This document shows, piece by piece, positions 32,137-42,423 of a stretch of DNA of 62,989 nucleotides. A program made the translations under genes and the position numbers. Each line of letters opens with the position of its first letter. Position 1 is the stretch's first letter. The notes below the pieces were generated by a model. The model ran no database searches, was not told where the DNA came from, and was given only the letters and a program-made list of their open reading frames with translations. Source of the DNA: Planococcus sp. CP5-4_YE. Its GTDB lineage: Bacteria; Bacillota; Bacilli; Bacillales_A; Planococcaceae. The DNA lies in assembly GCF_019042655.1 (NCBI RefSeq), contig NZ_JAHPZO010000018.1, forward strand, positions 1 through 62,989, written 5' to 3'.

Positions 32137-33463
32137 GAATGATCAATAGCCGAATCGATAAGGTGATGGCGCCTGCCGTAAGCCCCACAATCAAACCGAC
32201 CCAGTAGCCGAATGCGCCAAGATCGGTAAACGTAGCGAACAAATAACCTGAAGGCAGCCCGATCACCCAATAGGAAATGAGTGCCATGATAAACGTGATG
32301 TTGACGTCCTTATAGCCTCGCAATGCCCCTTGTACAGGTGCTTGGACAGCGTCTGATACTTGGAACAAGGCCGCGAAGATAAGGAACTGTACGGCGAGCC
32401 CGATGACCTCAAGGTCGGATGAGTACAATTGGGCGATTGGTTCCCGCAGGAAATACAGGATGCCGGATGAGATGACACTGAGCGTCACGGCTGCACCGAC
32501 GCCTAGCCAGCTGTATTGCTTCGCATGGGACGCGCGCTTGGCCCCGACTTCAAACCCGACTAGTATTGTCGCGCCCATCGAGATGCTGAGCGGCAGCATA
32601 TAGAGCAGCGATGCAAAGTTCAAGGCGATCTGGTGGGCGGCGATGGTGATCGTCCCGTACACAGACATCATAAACGTCACTGCAGAAAAGATGCTCGTTT
32701 CGGCGAAGATCGAAATGCCGATCGGCACACCAATGCCTGTGATTTCCTTCCATCTGGTTAAGGAAGGGCGCGCCCATTTGCGGAAAACCCCGAATGACTT
32801 GAACGGCTCGTTCGTATGGATAATGAACGCGGCGATGGCAAGCACTAGCCAATACGTGATCGCAGAAGCCATCCCGGCACCCGGGCCGCCGAGTTCAGGG
32901 AAGCCGAAGTTTCCGAAGATCAGCAAATAATTGAAGAACACATTGATCGGTGCCGACATCAACGTGATGAACATCGTCACGCGCGTGGCGCCGAGCGCAT
33001 CGATATAAGATCTCAGCGCATTATAAGCGAACAGCGGCACCAGCCCTAAGCTCATGGCAAAAATATAGCGGCTGGCTACGTCGTTGACGCCGGGTTCGAG
33101 ATCCATGAAGCCAAGCATCCAGTCGATGCCAAAGAAAAAGAAACTGAAGACGATCGCGGCCAAAATGATAGCCAAATAAATCCCTTGCTGCACGGCGTCT
33201 TTCACGCCAACTTTTTTCTTGGCCCCCATCAATTGTGCTACAATTGGAGTAATGGACATGAGGATGCCGGCAAGTCCGATATAGACTGGAACCCAAAAAG
33301 AGGATCCGATCGACACGCCGGCAAGATCCTCGGTCCCGTAGCGGGCGGTCATGTAAATATCGAAAAAAGTCACCATATACATAGCGACTTGGGTGATGAG
33401 AATCGGCAGGACGATTTTCGTTAACAATTTGAGTTTTTCTTGTGTCGTTTCTGTTTCGTACAT
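32114..33463 (-). CDS. MATE-family multidrug efflux protein, NorM/YojI-like
   Basis: A 449-residue membrane protein with about twelve helices. Landmarks are LPILITQVAMYMVTFFDIYM, SIGSSFWVPVYIGLAGILMS, the GGPGAGMASAITYWLVLA segment, AHQIALNFASLLYMLPLSIS and DAVQAPVQGALRGYKDV. It exports cationic compounds using a sodium or proton gradient. The start is the second ATG (33463), with GGGAGG eight bases upstream. It resembles B. subtilis YojI, a neighbour of yojN/yojO there. Confidence 0.92.
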   Translation of the reverse strand: MYETETTQEKLKLLTKIVLPILITQVAMYMVTFFDIYMTARYGTEDLAGVSIGSSFWVPVYIGLAGILMSITPIVAQLMGAKKKVGVKDAVQQGIYLAIILAAIVFSFFFFGIDWMLGFMDLEPGVNDVASRYIFAMSLGLVPLFAYNALRSYIDALGATRVTMFITLMSAPINVFFNYLLIFGNFGFPELGGPGAGMASAITYWLVLAIAAFIIHTNEPFKSFGVFRKWARPSLTRWKEITGIGVPIGISIFAETSIFSAVTFMMSVYGTITIAAHQIALNFASLLYMLPLSISMGATILVGFEVGAKRASHAKQYSWLGVGAAVTLSVISSGILYFLREPIAQLYSSDLEVIGLAVQFLIFAALFQVSDAVQAPVQGALRGYKDVNITFIMALISYWVIGLPSGYLFATFTDLGAFGYWVGLIVGLTAGAITLSIRLLIIQKKLAAH

Positions 33464-33572
33464 ATTCATAGCCTCCCAATACACTTGCAATACCAAATAA
33501 AACGAGTATATCACACAAACCGTGCAAAGTGACGAAGACACATATGCGCAAAGTAGGAGAGTAGGACAACAG

Positions 33573-34649
33573 ATGGAAAACAAGACAATCATTTTAACAG
33601 GCGGCGGAACAGCCGGCCATGTTTCATTAAATCAAGCAATCATTCCGGAACTGGAAAAACTCGGGTTCCGTGTTGAATATATCGGCTCAAAAGAAGGCAT
33701 CGAAAACGAATTGATCCGCGATTCCTATCCAGAGATTACCTATCACCCCATTTCAAGCGGCAAGTTGCGCCGTTATTTCTCGACCAAAAACTTTACGGAT
33801 CCGTTCCGTGTCGGGGCGGGATTAACGCAAGCCTTGAACATCATCCGCAAAGTGAAACCAGTCGCAATTTTTTCAAAAGGCGGTTTCGTCTCGGTGCCGG
33901 TCGCCATGGCGGGGCGTTTGACAGGAGTGCCGGTCATCATCCACGAATCTGATGTCACGCCGGGCCTTGCTAATAAATTGGCGATTCCTTTTGCCGACCA
34001 TATTTTTACGGTTTTCAAGGAAACGATGACCCATGTGCCGAAAGAGAAGTCGACGTGTACAGGGTCGGTCATCCGTAGCGAACTGCTCGACGGCTCAGCC
34101 GCAAGCGGCAGGGAATTATGCCATTTCGACAACAGCCATAAAGTATTGATGGTCATGGGCGGCAGCCAAGGGTCTGCACTCATCAACGATGCGGTACGCG
34201 AAAACCTGGATACCTTGACCAAGCAATTCAACATCATCCATTTATGCGGTAAAGGCAATATCGATGAGCGCTTAGAAGGGCACGAGCAGTATTGCCAGTT
34301 TGAATATGTGACGCACGAATTGTCGCATCTTTTGCATTTGACGGACCTGGTCGTCTCGCGCGCTGGATCGAATTCGATATTTGAATTTTTGGCATTGAAA
34401 AAGCCGATGCTGCTCATTCCTTTGTCGAAGCAAAAAAGCCGTGGGGACCAGATTTTAAATGCTAATTTGTTCGAAACGCAAGGCTTTGCCCATGTGCTTG
34501 AAGAAGAGCAATTGAATCCACAAAGCTTTATGGCGGCGATTGAGCGCTTGGTAGCGGAAGAAGAGCAATTGATCCACGCAATGACAGAAGCAGAACCGCC
34601 GAAAACCGCATATGAAATGGCGAAATTAGTGGCTGCCCACACAAAATAA
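33573..34649 (+). CDS. murG: MurG-type N-acetylglucosaminyltransferase
   Basis: A 358-residue GT-B glycosyltransferase that adds GlcNAc from UDP-GlcNAc to lipid I, giving lipid II, at the inner leaflet. Motifs are the N-terminal GGGTAGHVSLNQAI, GGFVSVPVAMAGRLTGVPVI, IHESDVTPGLANKLA, VMGGSQGSALIND (UDP-GlcNAc contact) and SRAGSNSIFEFLALKKPMLL. It is away from the division and cell wall (dcw) cluster, so it may be a second paralogue such as the MurG2 of Bacillus cereus relatives. AGGAGAG precedes ATG. It is followed by a DapF-like gene, also for cell-wall precursors. Confidence 0.9.
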   Translation: MENKTIILTGGGTAGHVSLNQAIIPELEKLGFRVEYIGSKEGIENELIRDSYPEITYHPISSGKLRRYFSTKNFTDPFRVGAGLTQALNIIRKVKPVAIFSKGGFVSVPVAMAGRLTGVPVIIHESDVTPGLANKLAIPFADHIFTVFKETMTHVPKEKSTCTGSVIRSELLDGSAASGRELCHFDNSHKVLMVMGGSQGSALINDAVRENLDTLTKQFNIIHLCGKGNIDERLEGHEQYCQFEYVTHELSHLLHLTDLVVSRAGSNSIFEFLALKKPMLLIPLSKQKSRGDQILNANLFETQGFAHVLEEEQLNPQSFMAAIERLVAEEEQLIHAMTEAEPPKTAYEMAKLVAAHTK

Positions 34650-34672
34650 ACTCCAGCTGAAGAGGTGTCGTT

Positions 34673-35620
34673 ATGGAATTACTGAAAGTACATGGTTCAA
34701 TGAATACATTTTTCCTCTATGAAGGAACCGACCGCGAGGATTTTCCGCAATTAACCAAGCGGCTGGCGGCACTGGATCCGGAAATAGACGGCCTCTTGAC
34801 CGTCTCCCCGTCCGAAAGCGCTGATGCGAAAATGCGCGTTTTCAATACGGACGGCTCTGAAGCTTCTATGTGCGGCAACGGCTTACGCTGTGTGGCACGC
34901 TTTGTATGCGAGCGGGAAGGCATCGATCAAGCCGTAATCGAAACGATGAAAGCGGGTTTAGCTGTGCAGCAAGAACCGCAGATCGACGCTGGCGTGAGCA
35001 TGTACGGCGTGGAAATTTCACCGGTATCTTTTCAGCTAGCCGATTTGCCGATGGTATACGATCAGCAGACGGAATGGCGCCAGCAAGCGCTGCCGTTCAT
35101 CGATGCTGACATTCCGTTTACGGCAGTTGCCGTGCCGAACCCTCATTTAATCGGGATCGTCGGCAAGGATCTGCAGAAAGATCCTTCCCATCAGGAAAAA
35201 TGGGCGGCATATTTTAACGGCGATAACCCCTATTTTTCGGATGGGGTCAATTTAAGCTATGTGACGCCATTAAAAGACGGGATTTTTGTACGGACTTATG
35301 AAAGAGGCGTCGGCTTTACGGACGCCTGCGGTACGGCCATGACGGCATCGGCTTTGGTCAGCTGTCTCGCGGGGCTGGTACCGTTCGGAGACGTTTCCGT
35401 CTTTAACCCAGGTGGTATGGTTAACTGTTCGGTGAAATCCGAGGACGGCCATTATCGATTGAAGTTGAGCGGCAATGCAACATATTTGGGTTCTTATCGC
35501 TTCCATGCCGGTGCTGCTTCAGCAACTGGCGAACTGGAACTGGTGAGACAGACGGATGAGCAGTTAGCTTATGAAAAATTCATTGAAAAAATCAGCGGCG
35601 CGACAGCAGAGCTGAGATAA
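34673..35620 (+). CDS. dapF: Diaminopimelate epimerase-like protein
   Basis: A 315-residue protein of the DapF fold. It has both catalytic cysteines: ASMCGNGLRCVARF in the first domain and GFTDACGTAMTAS in the second. RVFNTDGSEASMCGNGLR and ERGVGFTDACGTA are the usual proton-acceptor/donor loops. It would interconvert LL- and meso-diaminopimelate for lysine and peptidoglycan. It is longer than typical DapF (about 275) and lacks some of its order, so a related amino-acid racemase or epimerase is possible. It lies 23 bp after the murG-like gene. Confidence 0.82.
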   Translation: MELLKVHGSMNTFFLYEGTDREDFPQLTKRLAALDPEIDGLLTVSPSESADAKMRVFNTDGSEASMCGNGLRCVARFVCEREGIDQAVIETMKAGLAVQQEPQIDAGVSMYGVEISPVSFQLADLPMVYDQQTEWRQQALPFIDADIPFTAVAVPNPHLIGIVGKDLQKDPSHQEKWAAYFNGDNPYFSDGVNLSYVTPLKDGIFVRTYERGVGFTDACGTAMTASALVSCLAGLVPFGDVSVFNPGGMVNCSVKSEDGHYRLKLSGNATYLGSYRFHAGAASATGELELVRQTDEQLAYEKFIEKISGATAELR

Positions 35621-35638
35621 CAGAAAGCGGTGGATTCG

Positions 35639-37285
35639 ATGTCGGGACCTTTTACGAAAGAGCAAATGGATATGCTGTACGGGAAAGCCGCCGACCCGGT
35701 CTATTGCATGCAACAGCAGGGCAACGGCTTTACTTATGTTTGGGTCAACCCGGTCTGCCAGAAGATTTTCGGGATGGATCTAACGGGCCGCACCGTAGAA
35801 GAATGCATGCCAAGGGAATTGGCGCTTGAAATTCACAAGCAATACCGGATTGCGATCAAGCGCAATGAACGTCATCTGTACAGGGACTATAGCTTGTTCT
35901 CTGACCGCGGAACCGCGATGGAAACCGAGCTGACGCCATTTAAACATGAGAATGTGCAATACGTGCTAGCCACCACGAAAGATGTGACCGAACAAAAGAA
36001 AATCGAAGAAGATTATCTTTTCTATCAATCGCTTGTCCAAAACTCAGTCGACCCGATGTTGATGATTTCAGCAGATTTTACGATCCTCGATATGAACCCA
36101 GCTTACGAAAAAACCTTTGGCGTGCACCGCAAGGAATGGCTTGGCCGAAGTTACGAAGACATTCCCCAAGATAAGCAAAAATTCTTTGAAATGGGTAAAC
36201 TTCTGCTTGAAACCAGCACAAGCACCCATAAAGTGAGCTCGATTTTCCTGAGCCGCATTAAAAGCGATGGACGCGAGGCGAAGTTTTCTGCCAGCTATTC
36301 ATTGATTAAAGAAGATGGAATTATACGAGCTTTTCATGTGGTGTTCCGTGAGCTGACCAATGAATTGTTATTGAAGCATGAACTGAAACAGACGGAGAAT
36401 ATTCTGGAAAGCTACAAAGATGCACTAAATTACGCAGCACTTGTACTAATTTGGGATATCTCCGGTATGATTGAATTTGCCAATGAAAATTTCAAGAAGT
36501 TGACTGGCTTTGATAGCAGTGAATTGACGGGAATGAATATCCAGTCGATCGGCCAAGCCATCATGTCCAGCCAGCAACTTGTCCACCTCCAGTCAGTCTT
36601 GAAAAAAGGCGAAATCTGGCGTGGGCAAGTGCGCAGCTTAAAGAAAAATGGCGAGTCTTTTTGGGTAGATGCGACAATTATTCCGCTATTTGATGTAGAA
36701 GGGCGCATTTATCAAATGCTGTCGATCTTATTCGACATCACCGACCGTAAAGAAATGGAAGAGCAATTGCATCACATGGCGTATCACGATCCGTTGACGA
36801 ATTTGCCGAACCGCCGGATGATGGTCAAGCATTTCCGTGAAATGGAGGCCAAGAGCATCCGGACGGGTGACCAAGTCGCTGTTTTGTACATAGATGGCGA
36901 TAAGTTTAAGGAAATCAACGATCTGCATGGCCATGAAATCGGTGATGAATTCATCCACCAATTCGCCCGCGCACTTGAGCGCAGCATCCGAAAGCACGAT
37001 GTAGCGGCTCGCATTGGCGGAGACGAATTCCTAATCTTGCTACCGGGCATATCCGCGATCAATAGCAAGAAACAGATCGAGAACATCATCTCTCGTATCC
37101 AGCAGACTTTGAAAGATGGATGGGTCATTGATGGCCGGCAATTCTCCCCAACCTGTTCAATTGGCAGCGCCTTGTATCCCGATAACGGAAGTGAGTTTGA
37201 GGAGCTGATCCAAAAAGCCGATCATGCGCTCTATGAAGCAAAGAAAAAAGGCGGCGGCATCGTTTGTTTTCATGGGGAATTATAA
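35639..37285 (+). CDS. PAS-GGDEF diguanylate cyclase
   Basis: A 548-residue soluble sensor. Three PAS domains occupy about residues 15-115, 130-250 and 255-370. The GGDEF domain is about residues 380-545, with the intact active site RIGGDEFLILL. RKHD lies five residues before it, the RxxD product-inhibition site. It therefore should make cyclic-di-GMP with feedback control. The PAS modules could bind haem, flavin or small ligands. The start codon could be GTG 35630, but ATG 35639 has better spacing from GGTGG. It follows dapF by 18 bp, so may be in the murG-dapF transcript. Confidence 0.9.
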   Translation: MSGPFTKEQMDMLYGKAADPVYCMQQQGNGFTYVWVNPVCQKIFGMDLTGRTVEECMPRELALEIHKQYRIAIKRNERHLYRDYSLFSDRGTAMETELTPFKHENVQYVLATTKDVTEQKKIEEDYLFYQSLVQNSVDPMLMISADFTILDMNPAYEKTFGVHRKEWLGRSYEDIPQDKQKFFEMGKLLLETSTSTHKVSSIFLSRIKSDGREAKFSASYSLIKEDGIIRAFHVVFRELTNELLLKHELKQTENILESYKDALNYAALVLIWDISGMIEFANENFKKLTGFDSSELTGMNIQSIGQAIMSSQQLVHLQSVLKKGEIWRGQVRSLKKNGESFWVDATIIPLFDVEGRIYQMLSILFDITDRKEMEEQLHHMAYHDPLTNLPNRRMMVKHFREMEAKSIRTGDQVAVLYIDGDKFKEINDLHGHEIGDEFIHQFARALERSIRKHDVAARIGGDEFLILLPGISAINSKKQIENIISRIQQTLKDGWVIDGRQFSPTCSIGSALYPDNGSEFEELIQKADHALYEAKKKGGGIVCFHGEL

Positions 37286-37339
37286 GTTTCTTCCATTAGA
37301 AGATGGGAATTCTGCTGCCTTAGATGCATGTAAGCGCTT

Positions 37340-37386
37340 CAATGCCTTTTAGCTGAATCTTTTCAATCAAAAGCATTGTTTTTTTC
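37340..37386 (+). terminator. Possible terminator after the GGDEF gene
   Basis: CAATGCCTTTT pairs with AAAAGCATTG across a 19-nt loop, followed by seven T residues. The long loop weakens the call. Confidence 0.45.
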
Positions 37387-37529
37387 ACTGGAAGTAGTAA
37401 GATTGATATGGAAATTCGTTCAGTACTGCTACAGCCCTGCCGCTTTAAGTCGGGCAAGGGGCGTGCTAAAATAGAAAAGACCTATAAATAAAAGTGAATG
37501 CCATAAGGCAAATAGTTGGAGGTTATTCA

Positions 37530-40358
37530 ATGTCTACCAATCAACCGGACACAAAGTCCCCGTGGAATTCCATCACCGGCCCGAACTTGGGCTATGTGAT
37601 GGAGATGTACGACCTTTACCAGGATTCCCCTGAATTGATCGACCCTGAGTTTGCAGAGCTATTCAAACAATACGGCCCGCCTTCAGAGCAGCCTGCCGTT
37701 CAGACAGGCGATGCCACTGGCGCTGCATCTGGTGTGGCAGTCGAACCGAATCGTTTTGAAAAAGTGCTCGCAGCGGTTAATTTGGCGGAAGCCATCCGTT
37801 CGCACGGCCATTTGGCTTCGGATATCTACCCGTTGCAAGACCAGCCTCGTGATACGGAAAGACTGGAGATTTCAAAGTATGGCTTGACTGAAGCTGATTT
37901 AAAAGATGTCCCAGTATCCCTGATCCTGGAAAACGCTCCAGCCGAAGTGAAAAACGGCCTCGATGCAATCAATTACCTGAAGTCACTTTACACGGATAAA
38001 ATCGCTTACGAGTTCGCGCATGTCATCCAGCCGCAGGAACGCAGCTGGATCCAAACGAAAATCGAAGCTGGCGATATGAAGCCCAAACTCGATGCCGACA
38101 AGAAAAAACAGGTATTGGATCTTTTGACACGCGTTGAAGGGTTTGAGAAGTTTGTCCATCGCACATTTGTTGGGCAAAAACGCTTTTCTATCGAAGGTGT
38201 CGATTCACTTGTCGTCTTGATGGATGAATTGGTACGCATGTCTGAATCTGCCGGCACGGAAAACATCATGATTGGCATGGCCCATCGTGGTCGTTTGAAT
38301 GTCTTGACGCACATTCTCCATAAACCATATGAAATGATGTTCGCAGGATTCGCACATGTCGGAGATGAAGCGTTTCTTCCAGAAGATGGGTCGCTTGAAA
38401 TCACCAAAGGCTGGTTTGGCGATGTGAAATACCACATGGGCGCTACACACAGTTCCAAGGCGGGAACCAAGATCAAGCTTGCCTACAACCCATCCCACCT
38501 GGAAGTCGTGAGTCCGATCGTAACAGGGCAAACACGCGCTGCGCAGGAAATGACTGCACAGAGCGGCTTGGCACCACAAGACGCGAATAAAGCCTATTCG
38601 ATCCTCGTTCACGGCGACGCCGCGTTCCCAGGGCAAGGCATCGTGACGGAAACTTTGAACTTCAGCCGCATCAAAGGCTATCAAACGGGTGGATCGATCC
38701 ACATCATCGCCAATAACCTGATCGGTTTCACGACGGAACAGCACGATTCCCGCTCAACGCATTATTCATCTGACCCGGCAAAAGGCTTTGAAGTTCCGGT
38801 ACTGCATGTCAATGCGGACGAGCCGGAAGCTGTCGTAGCCGTTGCACGCTTGGCTTTTGAATACCGCGAGAAATTCGGCAAAGACATCCTGATTGACCTG
38901 ATTGGCTATCGCCGCTACGGCCATAATGAAATGGATGAGCCGTTAGTGACGAACCCGATGATGTACCACGGCGTTCATCAGCACGATACAGTCCGTGAAT
39001 TGTACGGTAAACAATTATCTTCTGAGAGCGTGCTTTCTGAAGATGAAGTTAAAACACTTGATTCTGACATTCAAAAAGTGATGCAGGAAGCGTATGACAA
39101 AGTAAAAGAAAATAAATCCGATGATCATCCGAAATTAGAGATGCCGGAAGCTGTCCTGAACGGTTTCCCGGAAATCGAAACAGGCGTCGGCAAAGATATT
39201 CTTGAAAAATTGAACGAAGAACTGTTGTCGTGGCCACAAGACTTTTCTGCGTTCGGCAAATTGGCGCGTATCCTGAAACGCCGCGAAGAGCCATTCAAAG
39301 GAAAAGGCAAAATCGATTGGGCCCATGCAGAAACATTGGCGTTCGGTGCCATTTTGCAAGAAGGCAACCCAATCCGTTTGACAGGGCAAGATGCACAGCG
39401 TGGAACCTTTGCACACCGCCATCTTGTGCTGCATGATGAGAAGAACGGCAACGAACTTGTTCCGCTTCACCACATTTCCGACTCGAAAGCATCATTCGTC
39501 GTCTACAACAGCCCGCTAAGTGAAGCTTCTATCCTTGGCTTCGAATACGGCTACAATGTAGAGAATGACAAAGCATTGGTCATTTGGGAAGCTCAATATG
39601 GAGATTTCGCCAATATGGCACAAGTCATGTTCGACCAATTCATTTCGTCCGGCCGCGCAAAATGGGGCCAAAAATCCGGTTTGGTCATGCTGCTTCCGCA
39701 CGGCTATGAAGGGCAAGGCCCGGAACACTCCAGTGCACGTCTCGAGCGTCATTTGCAAATGGCTGGAGAAAACAACTGGACAGTCGCAAACCTATCCAGC
39801 GCAGCGAACTATTTCCACATTCTGCGCCGCCAGGCAAAAATGCTAGGAGAAGAAGCCATCCGCCCATTAATTATCGTGTCGCCGAAGTCGCTTCTAAGAC
39901 ACCCGCTTGTCGGGGCTGAAGTCGGTCAATTGGCAGAAGGCAAGTTCGAGACAGTCATCGAACAGCCGGGCATGGGGCAGGATGCGAAGAAAGTGAAACG
40001 CCTGCTATTTGCTAGCGGTAAGATGGCCATCGATTTGGCGGAACGCGTTAAAGACGGAAAAGGCTACGAGTGGGCGCATATTGTCCGCGTCGAGCAACTG
40101 TATCCGTTCCCAGCTGAAAAAATCAAAGCGATCGTCGACCGCTACCCGAACGCCAAGGAATTGGCTTGGGTACAGGAAGAGCCGCAAAATATGGGGTCTT
40201 GGTCATTTGCCGACCCTTACTTGCGCGAACTCGCAGATGGCAAAGAAGTGAAATACTACGGACGCATGAAGCGCCAAAGCCCTGCAGAAGGCGACGGCGA
40301 GTCACATAAAGTCGAACAGGCACGCATCATCGATGAAGCTTTAGCTAAATTGAAATGA
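37530..40358 (+). CDS. odhA: 2-oxoglutarate dehydrogenase E1 component
   Basis: A 942-residue thiamine-diphosphate enzyme that decarboxylates 2-oxoglutarate and transfers succinyl to the lipoyl arm of E2. Motifs are the N-terminal YVMEMYDLYQDSPELIDPEF (E2-contact region), GMAHRGRLNVLTHIL (about 248), HGDAAFPGQGIVTETLNF (about 361; TPP and magnesium) and NNLIGFTTEQHD (about 395). The C-terminal EGQGPEHSSARLERHL is the transketolase beta part. The start has a GGAGGTTATTC site. It is followed 24 bp later by odhB. Confidence 0.98.
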   Translation: MSTNQPDTKSPWNSITGPNLGYVMEMYDLYQDSPELIDPEFAELFKQYGPPSEQPAVQTGDATGAASGVAVEPNRFEKVLAAVNLAEAIRSHGHLASDIYPLQDQPRDTERLEISKYGLTEADLKDVPVSLILENAPAEVKNGLDAINYLKSLYTDKIAYEFAHVIQPQERSWIQTKIEAGDMKPKLDADKKKQVLDLLTRVEGFEKFVHRTFVGQKRFSIEGVDSLVVLMDELVRMSESAGTENIMIGMAHRGRLNVLTHILHKPYEMMFAGFAHVGDEAFLPEDGSLEITKGWFGDVKYHMGATHSSKAGTKIKLAYNPSHLEVVSPIVTGQTRAAQEMTAQSGLAPQDANKAYSILVHGDAAFPGQGIVTETLNFSRIKGYQTGGSIHIIANNLIGFTTEQHDSRSTHYSSDPAKGFEVPVLHVNADEPEAVVAVARLAFEYREKFGKDILIDLIGYRRYGHNEMDEPLVTNPMMYHGVHQHDTVRELYGKQLSSESVLSEDEVKTLDSDIQKVMQEAYDKVKENKSDDHPKLEMPEAVLNGFPEIETGVGKDILEKLNEELLSWPQDFSAFGKLARILKRREEPFKGKGKIDWAHAETLAFGAILQEGNPIRLTGQDAQRGTFAHRHLVLHDEKNGNELVPLHHISDSKASFVVYNSPLSEASILGFEYGYNVENDKALVIWEAQYGDFANMAQVMFDQFISSGRAKWGQKSGLVMLLPHGYEGQGPEHSSARLERHLQMAGENNWTVANLSSAANYFHILRRQAKMLGEEAIRPLIIVSPKSLLRHPLVGAEVGQLAEGKFETVIEQPGMGQDAKKVKRLLFASGKMAIDLAERVKDGKGYEWAHIVRVEQLYPFPAEKIKAIVDRYPNAKELAWVQEEPQNMGSWSFADPYLRELADGKEVKYYGRMKRQSPAEGDGESHKVEQARIIDEALAKLK

Positions 40359-40382
40359 TGAACTTTTAAGGAGGAATTAATT

Positions 40383-41669
40383 GTGGCAGAGATCAAAGTA
40401 CCGGAATTAGCAGAATCGATTACAGAAGGAACAATCGCCCAGTGGCTGAAACAGCCGGGCGATACAGTAGAAAAAGGTGAATTCATCGTTGAACTGGAAA
40501 CTGATAAAGTCAACGTGGAAGTCATCTCTGAAGAAGCGGGCGTTGTTCAGGAACTGCTTGCCGAAGAAGGCGATACGGTTGAAGTCGGCCAAGTAATCGC
40601 GACAGTCGGCGAAGGCTCTGGCGAAGCGGCAGCTTCGGCGCCGAAAGAAGACGCTAAAAAAGAAGAAGCACCAAAAGAAGACCTAGCTAAAGAAGAAGCA
40701 AAACAAGAAGCGCCAGCAGACCAGGAAGCTGCGCCTACAGAAGAAGACAGCAGTTCTTCCGACCGTACAATCGCAAGCCCGGCAGCGCGCAAATTAGCGC
40801 GTGAAAAAGGCATTGACCTGGCTTCTATCACGCCAGTAGACCCAATGGGCCGCGTACGCGTCCAAGACGTTGAAGCACATGGTTCAAAACCGGCAGCGAC
40901 TCCAGCTCCAGCTAAGCAGGAGGCACCGAAAGCTTCCGCATCTGCAGCCCCTTCTTCTGATGAAGAAAGCGGCCGCATCGTGCGTCAAAAAATGACTAGA
41001 CGCCGCCAGACCATTGCCAAGCGTTTGCTTGAAGTGAAGCAATCGACAGCTATGTTGACGACGTTCAATGAAATCGACATGACCAATGTAATGGAACTGC
41101 GCAAGCGCAAGAAAGACAAATTCCAACAAGACCATGACGTCAAGCTTGGATTTATGTCCTTCTTCACTAAAGCAGTAACAGCTGCATTGAAAAAATATCC
41201 ATACGTTAACGCTGAAATCGATGGCACAGACGTGCTCTTGAAGCAGTTCTATGATGTAGGGATCGCTGTATCGACTGAAGAAGGCCTTGTGGTGCCGATC
41301 GTACGCGATACGGATAAAAAGAACTTTGCAGAAATCGAAGCGTCGATTGGTGAATTGGCGACTAAAGCGCGTGACAAGAAACTATCAATCGGCGATATGA
41401 CCGGTGGATCGTTCACGATCACAAACGGCGGTGTCTTCGGTTCACTCTTGTCTACACCGATCTTGAACGGTACACAAGTAGGGATTCTCGGCATGCACAC
41501 GATCCAGAAGCGCCCGATCGCAGTGGGCGACAATGTGGAAATCCGTCCGATGATGTATGTAGCGCTATCGTATGACCACCGTGTCATCGATGGCAGCGAC
41601 TCTGTCGGCTTCTTGAAAACAGTGAAAGAATTGATTGAGAACCCAGAAGACCTATTGCTCGAATCTTAA
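40383..41669 (+). CDS. odhB: Dihydrolipoyl succinyltransferase E2
   Basis: A 428-residue E2 of the 2-oxoglutarate complex. Residues 1-78 are the lipoyl domain, with the lipoylated Lys in [11 protein letters not shown]. An Ala/Pro/Glu-rich linker (80-125) follows. A peripheral subunit-binding domain covers about 125-160 ([20 protein letters not shown]). The catalytic domain runs about 200-428 and contains the active His motif [13 protein letters not shown]. It starts at GTG after AAGGAGG, typical of this operon. Confidence 0.98.
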   Translation: MAEIKVPELAESITEGTIAQWLKQPGDTVEKGEFIVELETDKVNVEVISEEAGVVQELLAEEGDTVEVGQVIATVGEGSGEAAASAPKEDAKKEEAPKEDLAKEEAKQEAPADQEAAPTEEDSSSSDRTIASPAARKLAREKGIDLASITPVDPMGRVRVQDVEAHGSKPAATPAPAKQEAPKASASAAPSSDEESGRIVRQKMTRRRQTIAKRLLEVKQSTAMLTTFNEIDMTNVMELRKRKKDKFQQDHDVKLGFMSFFTKAVTAALKKYPYVNAEIDGTDVLLKQFYDVGIAVSTEEGLVVPIVRDTDKKNFAEIEASIGELATKARDKKLSIGDMTGGSFTITNGGVFGSLLSTPILNGTQVGILGMHTIQKRPIAVGDNVEIRPMMYVALSYDHRVIDGSDSVGFLKTVKELIENPEDLLLES

Positions 41670-41682
41670 GACTACACTCCAG

Positions 41683-41714
41683 AAGGCAGCTCCATTGCGG
41701 GGCTGCCTTTTATT
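41683..41714 (+). terminator. Terminator of odhAB
   Basis: AAGGCAGC pairs with GCTGCCTTTT around a loop. Confidence 0.85.
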
Positions 41715-41748
41715 ATGGGATAATGTGGCATAGAGACGGGGGATTTGG

Positions 41749-42348
41749 ATGGAGCTGGATTTTTTATGGGAAATGGCGATGGAATACGGCTATTTGAGTA
41801 TGTTCTTGGTGAATTGGCTATTGCTGTTTGGCCTGCCGATCCCCAATGAATTTGCTGCAGCGTTTTCAGGCGTCGTGACAGAAACGAGCGACTTCAAACC
41901 GCTTCCTGCCTTTTTGTCAGCTTACAGCGGGCTGATTACGAGCAATTTATTCGCCTATGGGCTAGGGTGGCTGTTCGGTCATCGCTTGATCGGTTGGCTT
42001 CAGACGACGTTTCTGCAAAGCGGCATTGAACGGTTCCGGCAGTTTTTGTCCCATAAAGGCAATTGGGCAATCGCATTCAGTTTTTTCCTTCCCGGCGTGC
42101 GCTGGGCGATGCCTTACGTTGTAGGCGCAGACCGCTTTCCGCTTGGGCGCTATTTGCTGTTCGCGATGCCTGCCGGATTTGTCTGGACATTCGCCTATTT
42201 CACATTGGGCCGTAGTTTTCCATATGCCTATGAAGCGATTCTCGGGCATCTGCAATGGTTTTTAATCGTTTTATCGAGTATGGCGGTCATTGGGTTGATA
42301 GTGTATCTGGCCGTCGGGCGAAAAGGCGGCAAGGGAGGACAAGTTTGA
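41749..42348 (+). CDS. DedA-family membrane protein
   Basis: A 199-residue protein with about five helices and the VTT/SNARE-associated domain. FLVNWLLLFGLPIPNEFAAA contains the membrane re-entrant Pro-Asn-Glu motif. FFLPGVRWAMPYVVGADRFP has the conserved Arg/Pro. Recent work links the DedA superfamily to flipping of phospholipid or undecaprenyl phosphate. The tail is Gly/Lys-rich. The start is ATG following GGGGGATTTGG. Confidence 0.88.
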   Translation: MELDFLWEMAMEYGYLSMFLVNWLLLFGLPIPNEFAAAFSGVVTETSDFKPLPAFLSAYSGLITSNLFAYGLGWLFGHRLIGWLQTTFLQSGIERFRQFLSHKGNWAIAFSFFLPGVRWAMPYVVGADRFPLGRYLLFAMPAGFVWTFAYFTLGRSFPYAYEAILGHLQWFLIVLSSMAVIGLIVYLAVGRKGGKGGQV

Positions 42349-42423
42349 ATTCCCAAGCAATTTTCCTTATACTGAATAAAGTAGCAGAATATTAATTTAC
42401 ACAGACAGAAAAGGATGATCGAG

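Noticed and set aside
33773..34642. 289-codon open frame antisense to the murG-like gene
   Set aside because: No ribosome site, low-complexity Ser/Lys-rich product, and exactly opposite a well-conserved gene.
37444..37472. Sigma-A promoter of odhA (TTTAAG, 17 bp, TAAAAT)
   Set aside because: The -35 box is poor and the assignment is too weak to list as a feature.
40547..40978. 143-codon open frame antisense to the odhB linker
   Set aside because: Ala/Ser/Gly-rich product is the mirror of the Ala/Pro/Glu linker of odhB.
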